Source: Eggerthellaceae bacterium | GTDB lineage: Bacteria; Actinomycetota; Coriobacteriia; Coriobacteriales; Eggerthellaceae | Reading direction: 5' to 3' | Length of the DNA stretch: 11,591 nucleotides | Assembly: GCA_017533165.1 (NCBI GenBank) | Contig: JAFXIM010000180.1 | Location: 1 to 11,591, forward strand | Part shown: positions 1 through 7,074 of the stretch, piece after piece | Layout: every line of letters starts with the position of its first letter | Position numbering within the stretch: position 1 is the first letter of the stretch | Position numbers and translations under genes: made by a program | Notes under the pieces: model-generated | Database searches by the model: none | The model's input: the letters and a program-made list of their open reading frames with translations, nothing else | Told to the model about the DNA's origin: nothing

Positions 1-642
1 CGCCTTGGTCTTTGCTGCGTACACCTCCATCTGGGCAAGACGGCCGTCGAGCTCGATCTGGCGACGCTTGTAGGCCTTGTCCTGGATGCTCTCGCCCGGG
101 ATGACCTCGTAGAGGTCCTCTGCCTCGATAACGTAGTTGCGATAGGCCGCATAAGCGCCGAGAGCAGTGTCTTCCTTCAGACTCTGGATAGTGCGCTCCT
201 TGACATCAGCGTAGAGCTGATCCTTGTCCATGCCGCGCTGCGCAGCAAACTCGTCAAGGGTCATACCCTGACGCAGACACATCTCCTCGAGGCGATAGTT
301 TGCATCATAGATGGCGTTCTCGACGACATCCTCCGGAAGCTCCTCGACCAAGCGCGTGGAAAGCTCCTTGCAAACCGCATCCTGGTCAGCAAGCTGCTGG
401 ATTTCACGGTTGTCCTTGTACATGTTGTAACGAATAAAGATAAGCAGCTCGTCAACGCTCTTGAAGTCGTCGGAGTGAGACTTGACGAAGGCGTCGGTCA
501 GCTTTGCGGTCTCGTCGCCCTTGCACAGGTTGAGCTCCATCCAGCGGATGGCCTGCTTGCGGACAACTTCCTCGGGAATGCGAACTTCCGGGCAGATCGC
601 GTAAACCGGATCATAGGAAGAAAGCGTGTACTTGGGGGCCAT
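1..642 (-). CDS. Trigger factor-like protein lacking N-terminal and PPIase domains (partial, runs off left edge)
   Basis: 214 codons are visible from an ATG at 642, and the C-terminus lies beyond base 1. An AGAGGA ribosome binding site precedes the start, which is 36 bases after the FKBP gene. Residues 2-13 (AP..TLSSYDPV) match residues 118-129 of the trigger factor encoded two genes upstream (AP..TLSSYEPV). That is the stretch just before the isomerase domain in the full-length protein. The rest is acidic and helical, with the trigger factor C-domain pattern: a helix ending in VEELPEDVVE (compare VGEVPEYYVE), then GMTLDEFAAQRGMDKDQL (compare TSFQEWMIQNSVDADKM). I see no GFRxGKxP ribosome-docking motif and no FKBP fold. 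The inferred role is a ribosome-independent holdase-type chaperone made by duplication and domain loss. A SurA-like helical chaperone is the alternative. Confidence 0.7.
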   Translation of the reverse strand, partial: MAPKYTLSSYDPVYAICPEVRIPEEVVRKQAIRWMELNLCKGDETAKLTDAFVKSHSDDFKSVDELLIFIRYNMYKDNREIQQLADQDAVCKELSTRLVEELPEDVVENAIYDANYRLEEMCLRQGMTLDEFAAQRGMDKDQLYADVKERTIQSLKEDTALGAYAAYRNYVIEAEDLYEVIPGESIQDKAYKRRQIELDGRLAQMEVYAAKTKA

Positions 643-678
643 AAGTAAATCCTCTCGTATTACAAGCGTCAGTAAGCG

Positions 679-1197
679 CTATCGATAGCTGTCAGCCTGG
701 TCGCCACCGAGAAGCTTCGACTGCTCCTTCAGATGACGAGCCTTCTCCTGAGCGGAAACGAAGTTCTCAGGTGCCGGCTCAATAGCAAGAATCTCAACCT
801 CATAGGTGAGGCTTTTGCCAGCCAGGGGGTGGTTCAAGTCAAACGTCACGTTGTGCATGTCAACCTCAATGACCGTTGCGGGCATGGGCTGTCCATCGTC
901 GCTCGAGCTCAGCCAAATGCGCTTGCCAACGCGAATGTCGCCCACGGGAATCTGCTCGCGGGGGATGACCTGCGTGAGACTGTCGATGTACTCGCCATAG
1001 GCGGCATACTCATCGAGCGTGAAGATCTTCTTCTCGCCCACTTCGTTCATTGCGAGAATCTCGTTCTCGAAGCCATCGATGGCCATGTCCATGCCCGTCT
1101 GGAAGATCATCGGCTTCTCAGCAGTTGCATAACCGAAGACGGTTCCGTCGTCGAGCGTACCCTTGTAGGTGAGCGTTACGGTAGATCCAAGTTCCAT
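679..1197 (-). CDS. FKBP-type peptidyl-prolyl cis-trans isomerase, SlyD-like
   Basis: This 172-residue protein should catalyse cis-trans isomerisation of peptidyl-proline bonds in the cytoplasm; no signal peptide is visible. The FKBP half-domain runs over about residues 1-70 (VTLTYKGTLDDGTVF, then AYGEY at 66-70). The flap insert runs over about 71-120. The fold closes with NHPLAGKSL at 122-130, the hallmark of SlyD/FkpB proteins. The usual Asp after GTVF is Gly here, and the usual PGFE is DGFE, so catalytic strength is uncertain. The C-terminus is a short charged helix without the His/Cys metal-binding tail of E. coli SlyD. ATG at 1197 is preceded by AGAGGGGA. It lies 84 bases after the trigger factor and 36 before a third chaperone-like gene, so co-transcription is likely. 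The family call is firm; substrates are unknown. Confidence 0.9.
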   Translation of the reverse strand: MELGSTVTLTYKGTLDDGTVFGYATAEKPMIFQTGMDMAIDGFENEILAMNEVGEKKIFTLDEYAAYGEYIDSLTQVIPREQIPVGDIRVGKRIWLSSSDDGQPMPATVIEVDMHNVTFDLNHPLAGKSLTYEVEILAIEPAPENFVSAQEKARHLKEQSKLLGGDQADSYR

Positions 1198-1252
1198 GAG
1201 CTCTATCCCCTCTAATCAGTTCTGATACTAATTCCATACGTTGTCGCAGATT

Positions 1253-1268
1253 AAGCCCGACAGGGCTT
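1253..1268 (-). other. Small intercistronic stem-loop after the trigger factor gene
   Basis: On the minus strand AAGCCC-TGTC-GGGCTT forms a 6-bp stem with a 4-nt loop, 13 bases after the trigger factor stop codon. It is followed by AATCTGC rather than a T-run, so it is at most a weak or partial terminator, or an mRNA end-stabiliser between trigger factor and FKBP messages. Confidence 0.35.
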
Positions 1269-1281
1269 CGCTTTCACAAAG

Positions 1282-2580
1282 CTACTCGGCGATGGTGACC
1301 TCTGCGGTGTCAACCAGCCACTGGCTTGCCTTGGCCTGACGGCACATCTTGTGAACGTCGGCCATACGATTGGCGTCTTCCCATGCCTTGCGAGTTTCTT
1401 CAGCGTTCTCGTCGCCCGCAAACATCTTGGCGACGTCCTCTTCAGTGAGCTCCATCTTCTTCTCGAGGAACAGAGCTTCGAGAGCGCAGTCGATGGCAGC
1501 ACGACGCGCGGCCTCCTGGGAAACGTAATCCTTCATCTTGTCAGCGTCGACGCTGTTCTGGATCATCCACTCCTGGAAGGAGGTGTCACCCTTCTCGAAG
1601 GACTGCATCATCTCGCGGCCAACATCCTGGCGGATGAACTCAACGTAGTACTCCGGAACCTCGCCCACGAGGCGCTCGATGACGGCTTCGACACAGCGAT
1701 CAAGCTTGATCTTAGGCAGATTCTTCTGCTTCTGCATGTTGATGCTCATAGCCATGTCGTTGCGAAGCTCGTCTTCGGTCTCGCAGCCAACCTTCGATGC
1801 AAGCTCAACGCCAACGGGGACGCTCTTTGCACGGAAGCCCGTTACCTCGACGTTAGCATGCAGATTGCCGTCGCCAAAGCGGGAGCTACCGTCCTCTTCC
1901 TTGGCCTCAAAATCGAAGTCCAGGATGTCGCCTACCTTCGAACCGATAAGATGAGCGTCGAAAGATGCGGGCATGGTGCCAGCACCCAGGCCGATCATGC
2001 GGCTCACGCCGCGGAGACCGGATACGACCCTGCCGTCGTTGGTGATGGTCATGACGACCTCGACGTAATCGCCGTCTGCAGCGATATGGTCTTCGTCGGC
2101 GATCTTCTCCAGGGAATGATAGTGCTCCTGGAGTTCGAGAATCTGATCGTCGATTTCCTTCTCGGTGGCCTTCTCGGGGGGCATAACGATGGAAACCGGC
2201 TCATAGCTGGAAAGAGTCATCAGAGGCGCGACCACGCCGGAGACCGTAAAGGAGAAGGGCTTGCCTTCTTCAAGCGCGCTTTCCACGTTGAACTCAGGCT
2301 CCTCGATGAAGATGACGTCCGAGGAGTCGATGGCCTTGAAGCCCTCCTCGTTGATGAGCATCTCGGCAACGCCGCCCATGGCGTTCGCATGTCCGCCCAC
2401 CTGCTGCTCGAGCACGGTGCGGGGCGCCTTGCCCTTGCGGAAGCCCGGAATATCGCGCTTTGCGATGTCCTTGAAGAACTTCTTGCTATATTCATCGACC
2501 TCTTCCGCGGTCGCGACAATGGTCAATACGAGCTCATCACGCTCGCCATCGTTCTCGCGTACGATATCTTTTACTCGCAC
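1282..2580 (-). CDS. tig: Trigger factor (ribosome-associated chaperone)
   Basis: 432 residues, the usual trigger factor length. The family binds ribosomal protein L23 at the exit tunnel and shields nascent chains. The N-domain carries the ribosome-docking signature GFRKGKAP at residues 46-53. A linker (about 115-145) leads to an FKBP-like insertion at about 165-250. This is followed by the helical C-domain to 432 (VGEVPEYYVEF at 305-315). The isomerase domain is recognisable by LGAGTMPASFDAHLIGSKVG but departs from the usual IPGFE and FEGG motifs, so catalytic activity is doubtful. The start is GTG at 2580, with GGGGAGG six bases upstream. It heads a folding cluster with the FKBP gene and a truncated relative. 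Whether this is the cell's only trigger factor cannot be told here: clpP/clpX, its common neighbours, are absent, so it could be a second copy. Confidence 0.9.
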   Translation of the reverse strand: MRVKDIVRENDGERDELVLTIVATAEEVDEYSKKFFKDIAKRDIPGFRKGKAPRTVLEQQVGGHANAMGGVAEMLINEEGFKAIDSSDVIFIEEPEFNVESALEEGKPFSFTVSGVVAPLMTLSSYEPVSIVMPPEKATEKEIDDQILELQEHYHSLEKIADEDHIAADGDYVEVVMTITNDGRVVSGLRGVSRMIGLGAGTMPASFDAHLIGSKVGDILDFDFEAKEEDGSSRFGDGNLHANVEVTGFRAKSVPVGVELASKVGCETEDELRNDMAMSINMQKQKNLPKIKLDRCVEAVIERLVGEVPEYYVEFIRQDVGREMMQSFEKGDTSFQEWMIQNSVDADKMKDYVSQEAARRAAIDCALEALFLEKKMELTEEDVAKMFAGDENAEETRKAWEDANRMADVHKMCRQAKASQWLVDTAEVTIAE

Positions 2581-2649
2581 GGTTCCTCCCCTAGTTTCTC
2601 TTGTTCTTACAAGCCTGACGCGGAACCCCTGTCGTCAAGCATAGCGACC

Positions 2650-2658
2650 ATTCTACCA
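2650..2658 (-). promoter_or_regulatory. Candidate extended -10 promoter for the trigger factor gene
   Basis: On the minus strand TGG-TAGAAT reads as an extended -10 element (TGn plus 5 of 6 consensus bases), about 70 bases before the GTG start. No good -35 is visible at 17 bases, as is typical of extended -10 promoters. A CAGGC-N5-GCCTG inverted repeat (2659-2673) lies directly upstream, and a 7-bp hairpin (CTTTTCC/GGAAAAG, 2695-2712) lies further up. The 161-base gap between 2581 and 2741 holds only these elements. Confidence 0.4.
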
Positions 2659-2741
2659 CAGGCCTTTCGCCTGCCATCTTACGGCACCCCGCGTCTTTTC
2701 CCGCAGGAAAAGCCCTCGGAGGCCTTGTTGCGAAACCCGCC

Positions 2742-3020
2742 CTATGCCGGGTCCGCAGAATTCAAACGCAAGGCGCAAGCCTGCAGCTCGTCGACCAGCT
2801 CAAGCGTGATCTCCCGGCCAGGGTCCTCCCCGCGCTCCATTCGCCTATCGATCTCGAAGCACTCCCGAATGAAAGCCTCGTGGTTGTCGTTGATCATGAG
2901 CTTGTCGTGCGCCTCGGCAAAGCCCTTGTCGACATCGGTTGATTCGCCTATGCGCCACAAGAGCAAGGTGACCAAACGCACCGAGCCCCGGAAGCGCTTC
3001 TCAACAGGTACTTCCGCCAT
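2742..3020 (-). CDS. Hypothetical protein, 92 residues, coupled to the MoxR-methyltransferase gene
   Basis: I do not recognise the family. It is a charged, probably helical soluble protein with no signal peptide or membrane segment. A central run, NDNHEAFIRECFEIDRRME, is rich in acidic and basic residues. The ATG at 3020 follows the TAG of the preceding gene by two bases, and its ribosome binding site (GAGGAA) lies inside the end of that gene. This arrangement predicts translational coupling and a matched dose with the AAA+ ATPase. It is the last gene of the leucine-rich repeat/VWA/MoxR operon. An adaptor or regulator of the ATPase is a guess from position only. Confidence 0.8.
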   Translation of the reverse strand: MAEVPVEKRFRGSVRLVTLLLWRIGESTDVDKGFAEAHDKLMINDNHEAFIRECFEIDRRMERGEDPGREITLELVDELQACALRLNSADPA

Positions 3021-3022
3021 AG

Positions 3023-5395
3023 CTACTTTTTCCTCGCGAAGAGAGACACTGCCTTGAATCGCAGGTTCTCGTTGCTGGGCACTGCATCAACCTTGCTTCC
3101 CGGTTGGAACCCGCGGTCAACCTCGACATCGTACTCATCGACGATCTCCGGCTTCTCGAACCCGGCCGCCTCGAGCATCGCGTAGTTTTCCGTCAGAGTG
3201 CGAGCCGCCTGAATGCTGTTGCCCATCTCCCGCGCGAGCTCAACCACCTTCTCGTCACGCGGAGCATCGGCGTACACCGTCTCAAGCACCAGCAAGCCAC
3301 CGGGTTTAAGCACGCGGGAGAGCTCCTTCATAGCCTTTGCGGGGTCGGCGAACAGCGTGATCACATTGTTGACGTAGGCCATGTCCATAAACGACGAGCC
3401 GACGCTCGCTGCCATAAGGTCTTCGGGGTAAGCTACGCGGAAGTCCATGTTGTTGCGCTTGAGGTTGCTCTTGCGCCATGCGCGCTCCATACCCCCTTTT
3501 GCCTCCTCGATGTAGGAGGCAGACCAGTCGATGCCTAGCACGTAACCCTCATCTCCCACGATGCTGCTCAGCTTGTATGCGCCCTTTCCACGCCTGCAGC
3601 ACAGATCGAGCACCTTCTTGCCCTTCATGCGATCGACAGGCAAAGTCATCTTGCATACGCTGGCAAAACCGTACTCAAACTGCCTGCCTGCGTAAAAGGC
3701 CTCGAGGTCGATTGCCTCCTCGACCTTCTGATCGGATGCAACGGAGCGAGGCAGCGATGCCTTCTTCGGACCCGAACCCATTGACAGCCCCGCGGCGGTT
3801 CCCGCATCAACACCCATAGACTCCGCCAGCTTGTAATCCTCCTGGCGGATGGGAGCATCCGCACGAGCCTGGTCAAGACGGTCGTCAAGCCCCTCGAGCA
3901 TAGCGGCACGCTCGGCAAGACCCATGCGAGCGGCGTCCACTTTGAGGTCCTTGTTGTGAGCGTAGTAGCGATCATTGCCATAACGGGCGATGAACTGCGT
4001 GGTGGTCTGACGAGTGGCTATCTCGGCGATGAACACCAGCATCTCACGATTCCCGAAGCATTCAGTTACGAAATCGAAAGCCGCGTTCATCTTGTTGCTC
4101 GCCTCACGAGATGCAGGCTGGAGCTGGGCAACCTCGGTCTTGTATGCTGCCTCGATAACGCCGAAGGCCTCGGCGCCGACAAGCTTTCCCGCCAGCTCGC
4201 ACTGGGCAAGCAGGTCCTTGAGCTTTGCCAGGATCAACTTCTCGCGGCGCACGTACGATGCGGCTGCAACGCCGGACTCAAGCTTGCGACCCAAGGCAAG
4301 GTTGCGCGCAGCGATTCGTCCGCCAAGAGCGTCCTGCGCTGCGGCGCCGGCAAGCAGCTCGGGCTTGGCGGCACGAAGGACGTCTCGCAGCTCAAGCACC
4401 ACGCCCTCTGCATCCAGAACATCACCGCACTCGCGAGCGAGCGAATCCAAAATCAGGCTCATAATGGCAATGCGATCGTCGAAGGCGGCATCCTTCGCCC
4501 TGTCCTTGATAGCACCGCTCGCGTCTCCGCTCAGAATCGTCTCAACCTGATAGTCCGATCGATACTTCTTGAACAGCTCGTAGTACACGGCGAACTTATC
4601 GGCGATGTCGTCATCGCGCAGGAACTGCACGGCCAAGTCTCGGTTCACCGGCTTGCCCATGTTCTCGTACAAGGAGATAACGCGCGCCAAGTCCTCCCAG
4701 CCACGCGCCGTAACGAACGCCTTGCCGCCACCAGGCTTGCTCTCCACCTTGTAGAAGCAGTCACGCTTGGTTTCAAGGAAGGTAGTGATCGCAGGATGCA
4801 GGCCATTCTCGGTTGCGTAGGCCTTCCAGGCGCCGTAATCGGGCTCCACGTCAATCTGTCGCATACGGTCGAGGGTTACGATGTCGAACTCGTGCACGCT
4901 GCGATTGTACTCGGGCGGATTGCCCGCACATACCACAACCCAGCCCTCGGGAACCTTGTGCTTGCCGAAGGTTTTGAACTGCAGGAACTGCAGCATGGAG
5001 GGGTACAGCGTTTCTGACACGCAGTTGATCTCGTCAAGGAAGAGAATGCCTTTGCGCAAGCCCGTGCGCTTCATGTAGTCATAGATGGCCGCCACGATTT
5101 CGCTCATCGTGTACTCGGAGGCCTCGTACTCGTAGCCCTCGAATTCCTGTCGCTCGATACGCGGCAGACCAAGCGCGCTCTGGCGCGTATGGTGAGTCAT
5201 CGAATACGAAACGATGCCGATCTCAAGCTCGCGCGCGACCTGCTCCATGATCGCCGTCTTGCCGATACCCGGTGCGCCCAGCATGAAGATGGGGCGCTGA
5301 TGCGCGGTCGAAATGACGTACATTCCCGCATCGTCAACGGCCAGATACGCCTCGACCGTGTCTTTGATCTGCTGTTTTGCTGCTGTAATGTTCAA
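3023..5395 (-). CDS. MoxR-type AAA+ ATPase fused to a class I methyltransferase-like domain
   Basis: 790 residues in one uninterrupted frame. The N-terminal half is a MoxR-type AAA+ ATPase: Walker A GAPGIGKT at 40-47, Walker B ILFLDEIN at 117-124, sensor 1 VVCAGNPPEYN at 154-164. A lid and a long helical region (about 270-560, no known domain seen) follow. From about 562 a Rossmann methyltransferase-like domain begins: motif I VLDLCCRRGKG at 595-605, acidic residue D623 in GIDWS, and LKPGGLLVLE at 696-705, the order expected of SAM-dependent enzymes. Two of the three glycines of the DxGxGxG loop are replaced (Cys599, Arg601), so SAM binding is uncertain. MoxR ATPases typically work with a VWA protein, and one is encoded 35 bases upstream. 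The start is TTG at 5395, chosen because GGGGAGGGG sits five bases before it. It is probably a cytoplasmic remodelling ATPase; what is methylated, if anything, is unknown. Confidence 0.85.
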   Translation of the reverse strand: MNITAAKQQIKDTVEAYLAVDDAGMYVISTAHQRPIFMLGAPGIGKTAIMEQVARELEIGIVSYSMTHHTRQSALGLPRIERQEFEGYEYEASEYTMSEIVAAIYDYMKRTGLRKGILFLDEINCVSETLYPSMLQFLQFKTFGKHKVPEGWVVVCAGNPPEYNRSVHEFDIVTLDRMRQIDVEPDYGAWKAYATENGLHPAITTFLETKRDCFYKVESKPGGGKAFVTARGWEDLARVISLYENMGKPVNRDLAVQFLRDDDIADKFAVYYELFKKYRSDYQVETILSGDASGAIKDRAKDAAFDDRIAIMSLILDSLARECGDVLDAEGVVLELRDVLRAAKPELLAGAAAQDALGGRIAARNLALGRKLESGVAAASYVRREKLILAKLKDLLAQCELAGKLVGAEAFGVIEAAYKTEVAQLQPASREASNKMNAAFDFVTECFGNREMLVFIAEIATRQTTTQFIARYGNDRYYAHNKDLKVDAARMGLAERAAMLEGLDDRLDQARADAPIRQEDYKLAESMGVDAGTAAGLSMGSGPKKASLPRSVASDQKVEEAIDLEAFYAGRQFEYGFASVCKMTLPVDRMKGKKVLDLCCRRGKGAYKLSSIVGDEGYVLGIDWSASYIEEAKGGMERAWRKSNLKRNNMDFRVAYPEDLMAASVGSSFMDMAYVNNVITLFADPAKAMKELSRVLKPGGLLVLETVYADAPRDEKVVELAREMGNSIQAARTLTENYAMLEAAGFEKPEIVDEYDVEVDRGFQPGSKVDAVPSNENLRFKAVSLFARKK

Positions 5396-5430
5396 CGTTT
5401 CCCCTCCCCGTTTGCTCAGGTCGCCCTTTG

Positions 5431-7053
5431 TCAGGCCGTCCTGCTGGTCTTCTCTATCTCATCACTCGTAAGCACTATCTTCATTGCCCACGGCGGCACG
5501 GGCGGCAAATCACGCCCCTCATCATCCACAAACACAAAGGCCACGTCATAATCTGGCGTCTTCTCTGGGAACTGCCCCAAGCCGTCAGTAAAGTAAATCG
5601 CACCCTTCAAGTCGGTAAGCTCCCCGCGACGACGAAGCATCTCCACGTAGTCGAAGACGGGACGGAAATCCGTTCCGCCAAAGCCGCGTACCTGGAAGTT
5701 CTGCATCATTCGATCTACGTCGGAGGCCTCGCGAATGCGAACGTCCGACTGTACCTTCGAGTCACATTGAATGACGTGGATGTTGACCTCGCGCAGGTAG
5801 TCCTCCGAGCTCTTGAGAATGCTGAAGGTATGCTCCACGAAGCTCTTGACCAAATCGCCGCTCACTGACTCGGACGTATCGATGGCTATCACGAAATCGC
5901 GGATGCTCTCGGTTTCCTTGTACTCAAGCGGTTCGATGAAGGGCATGTTCCCGTACACCTCCAAACCGAAGGTGTAGTACACATAATCGAACTCGTCCAT
6001 GTTGAGCTGCATTTGCTCGGTAATGGCCATGAACTTGCGCAGGAAATCATCGTAGTTGTAGCGCTTGCGGTTGGCGAAAGCAAGGCTCTCCATGAGCCCG
6101 CCAGCCTCTTCTCCCCATTCGCGGGCGAAGGTCTCAAGGCTCATCTCGATCTGCTTGGCAATTTCCTCCCAGTCCTTCTCGTCCTGGGTGTCGTCTTCTT
6201 CGTCCTGATGCTGATCGGAATCCACGTTCTCGGGCTCCCCTTCGGGGTCTTCCTGCTCGGGAGCCTGATCATCATCGGAAGACTCCGGGGCGTCAGTCGA
6301 GTCCTGATCAAGCTCATCTCCAGCGCCTTGCGCCTCCTCCTGATCGGGAGAGTTCGCCTGAATGGAATCAGGCTGAAAGTCGGGTTGATCGTTGTCCTCG
6401 GTCACTTCCTCCGTAGCATCCGGATCATGGAAAGTCCCGCCGCCGTCATTGTTGACTGGCCAGGAGCCATGGTCATCACGTTCGAACAGCGCACGCCATT
6501 CGTTGAGTTTGGATTTACCCATTCCATGGAAGTGTTGACCTTCGGGCGTTTGGATAAGGCCCTTTACCAGGTGGTACACCTTGTTCGGCAGCAGGCTTCC
6601 TGTGATCAACCTGATTTCACTGAGAGCCTGACGGCGATCTTTGTCGTCTGCGCTCTCGAAGCGGGAGCCGCAGATGTCAAGAGCGGCGCTTTCGACGATG
6701 ATGTCACACGCCAAGCTCCATGCCTCCGTATTCCCGTGCTCCTCATTGTAAGGATGACGGAATATGCAGTGCATGATCAGATGAAGGTAGTCACGCACCG
6801 ATTCCTCAAATGACTCCTGGAAGCGACCAATCACGCGCAAGGAGTCGAAGTGAACCTTCTTGCCGTCGGTGGCAAGCGGGTAGCGGGAGTCGACGCGCAT
6901 CGGAGAGAGGCTCATGCGCCATAGTGCCAAGTCGAGGAACCTGAACTTCATCATAAGCTGAACGCGGCACTCGTCAATGATGTCCGCACCAAGACGATCC
7001 TCTTCGGCGCGCCTTTTGAATTTTATTGTTGCAAGCTCATCCGATGTCTTCAT
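5431..7053 (-). CDS. DUF2201/COG3864-type VWA-domain protein (putative metallopeptidase-like)
   Basis: 540 residues in three parts. Residues 1-205 resemble the N-terminal predicted metallopeptidase domain of COG3864. The expected HExxH reads H91-L-I-M-H95, followed by H100, so the catalytic Glu is missing. Residues 205-295 are a very acidic, Asp/Glu/Gln-rich linker, probably disordered. From about 385 a VWA-like domain has a complete metal-ion-dependent adhesion site: D392-T-S394-E-S396, T461 in GFGGTD, and D490 in FTDG. Such proteins partner with MoxR AAA+ ATPases, and here the ATPase gene follows by 35 bases. ATG at 7053 is preceded by GAGGGGTGAGG and lies 21 bases after the leucine-rich repeat gene. 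No signal peptide is seen, so it probably acts in the cytoplasm. Likely role: substrate or adaptor binding through a Mg2+-bridged acidic residue. Confidence 0.87.
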   Translation of the reverse strand: MKTSDELATIKFKRRAEEDRLGADIIDECRVQLMMKFRFLDLALWRMSLSPMRVDSRYPLATDGKKVHFDSLRVIGRFQESFEESVRDYLHLIMHCIFRHPYNEEHGNTEAWSLACDIIVESAALDICGSRFESADDKDRRQALSEIRLITGSLLPNKVYHLVKGLIQTPEGQHFHGMGKSKLNEWRALFERDDHGSWPVNNDGGGTFHDPDATEEVTEDNDQPDFQPDSIQANSPDQEEAQGAGDELDQDSTDAPESSDDDQAPEQEDPEGEPENVDSDQHQDEEDDTQDEKDWEEIAKQIEMSLETFAREWGEEAGGLMESLAFANRKRYNYDDFLRKFMAITEQMQLNMDEFDYVYYTFGLEVYGNMPFIEPLEYKETESIRDFVIAIDTSESVSGDLVKSFVEHTFSILKSSEDYLREVNIHVIQCDSKVQSDVRIREASDVDRMMQNFQVRGFGGTDFRPVFDYVEMLRRRGELTDLKGAIYFTDGLGQFPEKTPDYDVAFVFVDDEGRDLPPVPPWAMKIVLTSDEIEKTSRTA

Positions 7054-7074
7054 ACCTCACCCCTCGCTCTGTCC

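Noticed and set aside
1215..1226. ATCAG-TT-CTGAT palindrome upstream of the FKBP gene
   Set aside because: A five-base arm is too short to call an operator by itself, and no second copy was seen near the other genes.
2695..2712. CTTTTCC-CGCA-GGAAAAG hairpin as a terminator of the four-gene operon
   Set aside because: There is no T-run on the minus strand after it and the stem is only 7 bp. It is recorded only as a possible weak element.
1351..3057. Long plus-strand open frame of 568 codons
   Set aside because: It lies antisense to the trigger factor gene and the 92-residue gene, which have family motifs and ribosome binding sites. The plus frame has no recognisable motif.
3956..5017. Plus-strand open frame of 353 codons
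   Set aside because: It lies antisense to the MoxR-type ATPase. The minus frame has Walker motifs; the plus frame is a codon-bias shadow.
6013..6813. Plus-strand open frame of 266 codons with hydrophobic stretches resembling a membrane protein
   Set aside because: The hydrophobic stretch is the antisense of the Asp/Glu-rich linker of the VWA protein. Acidic codons read as Leu/Val/Ile on the other strand.
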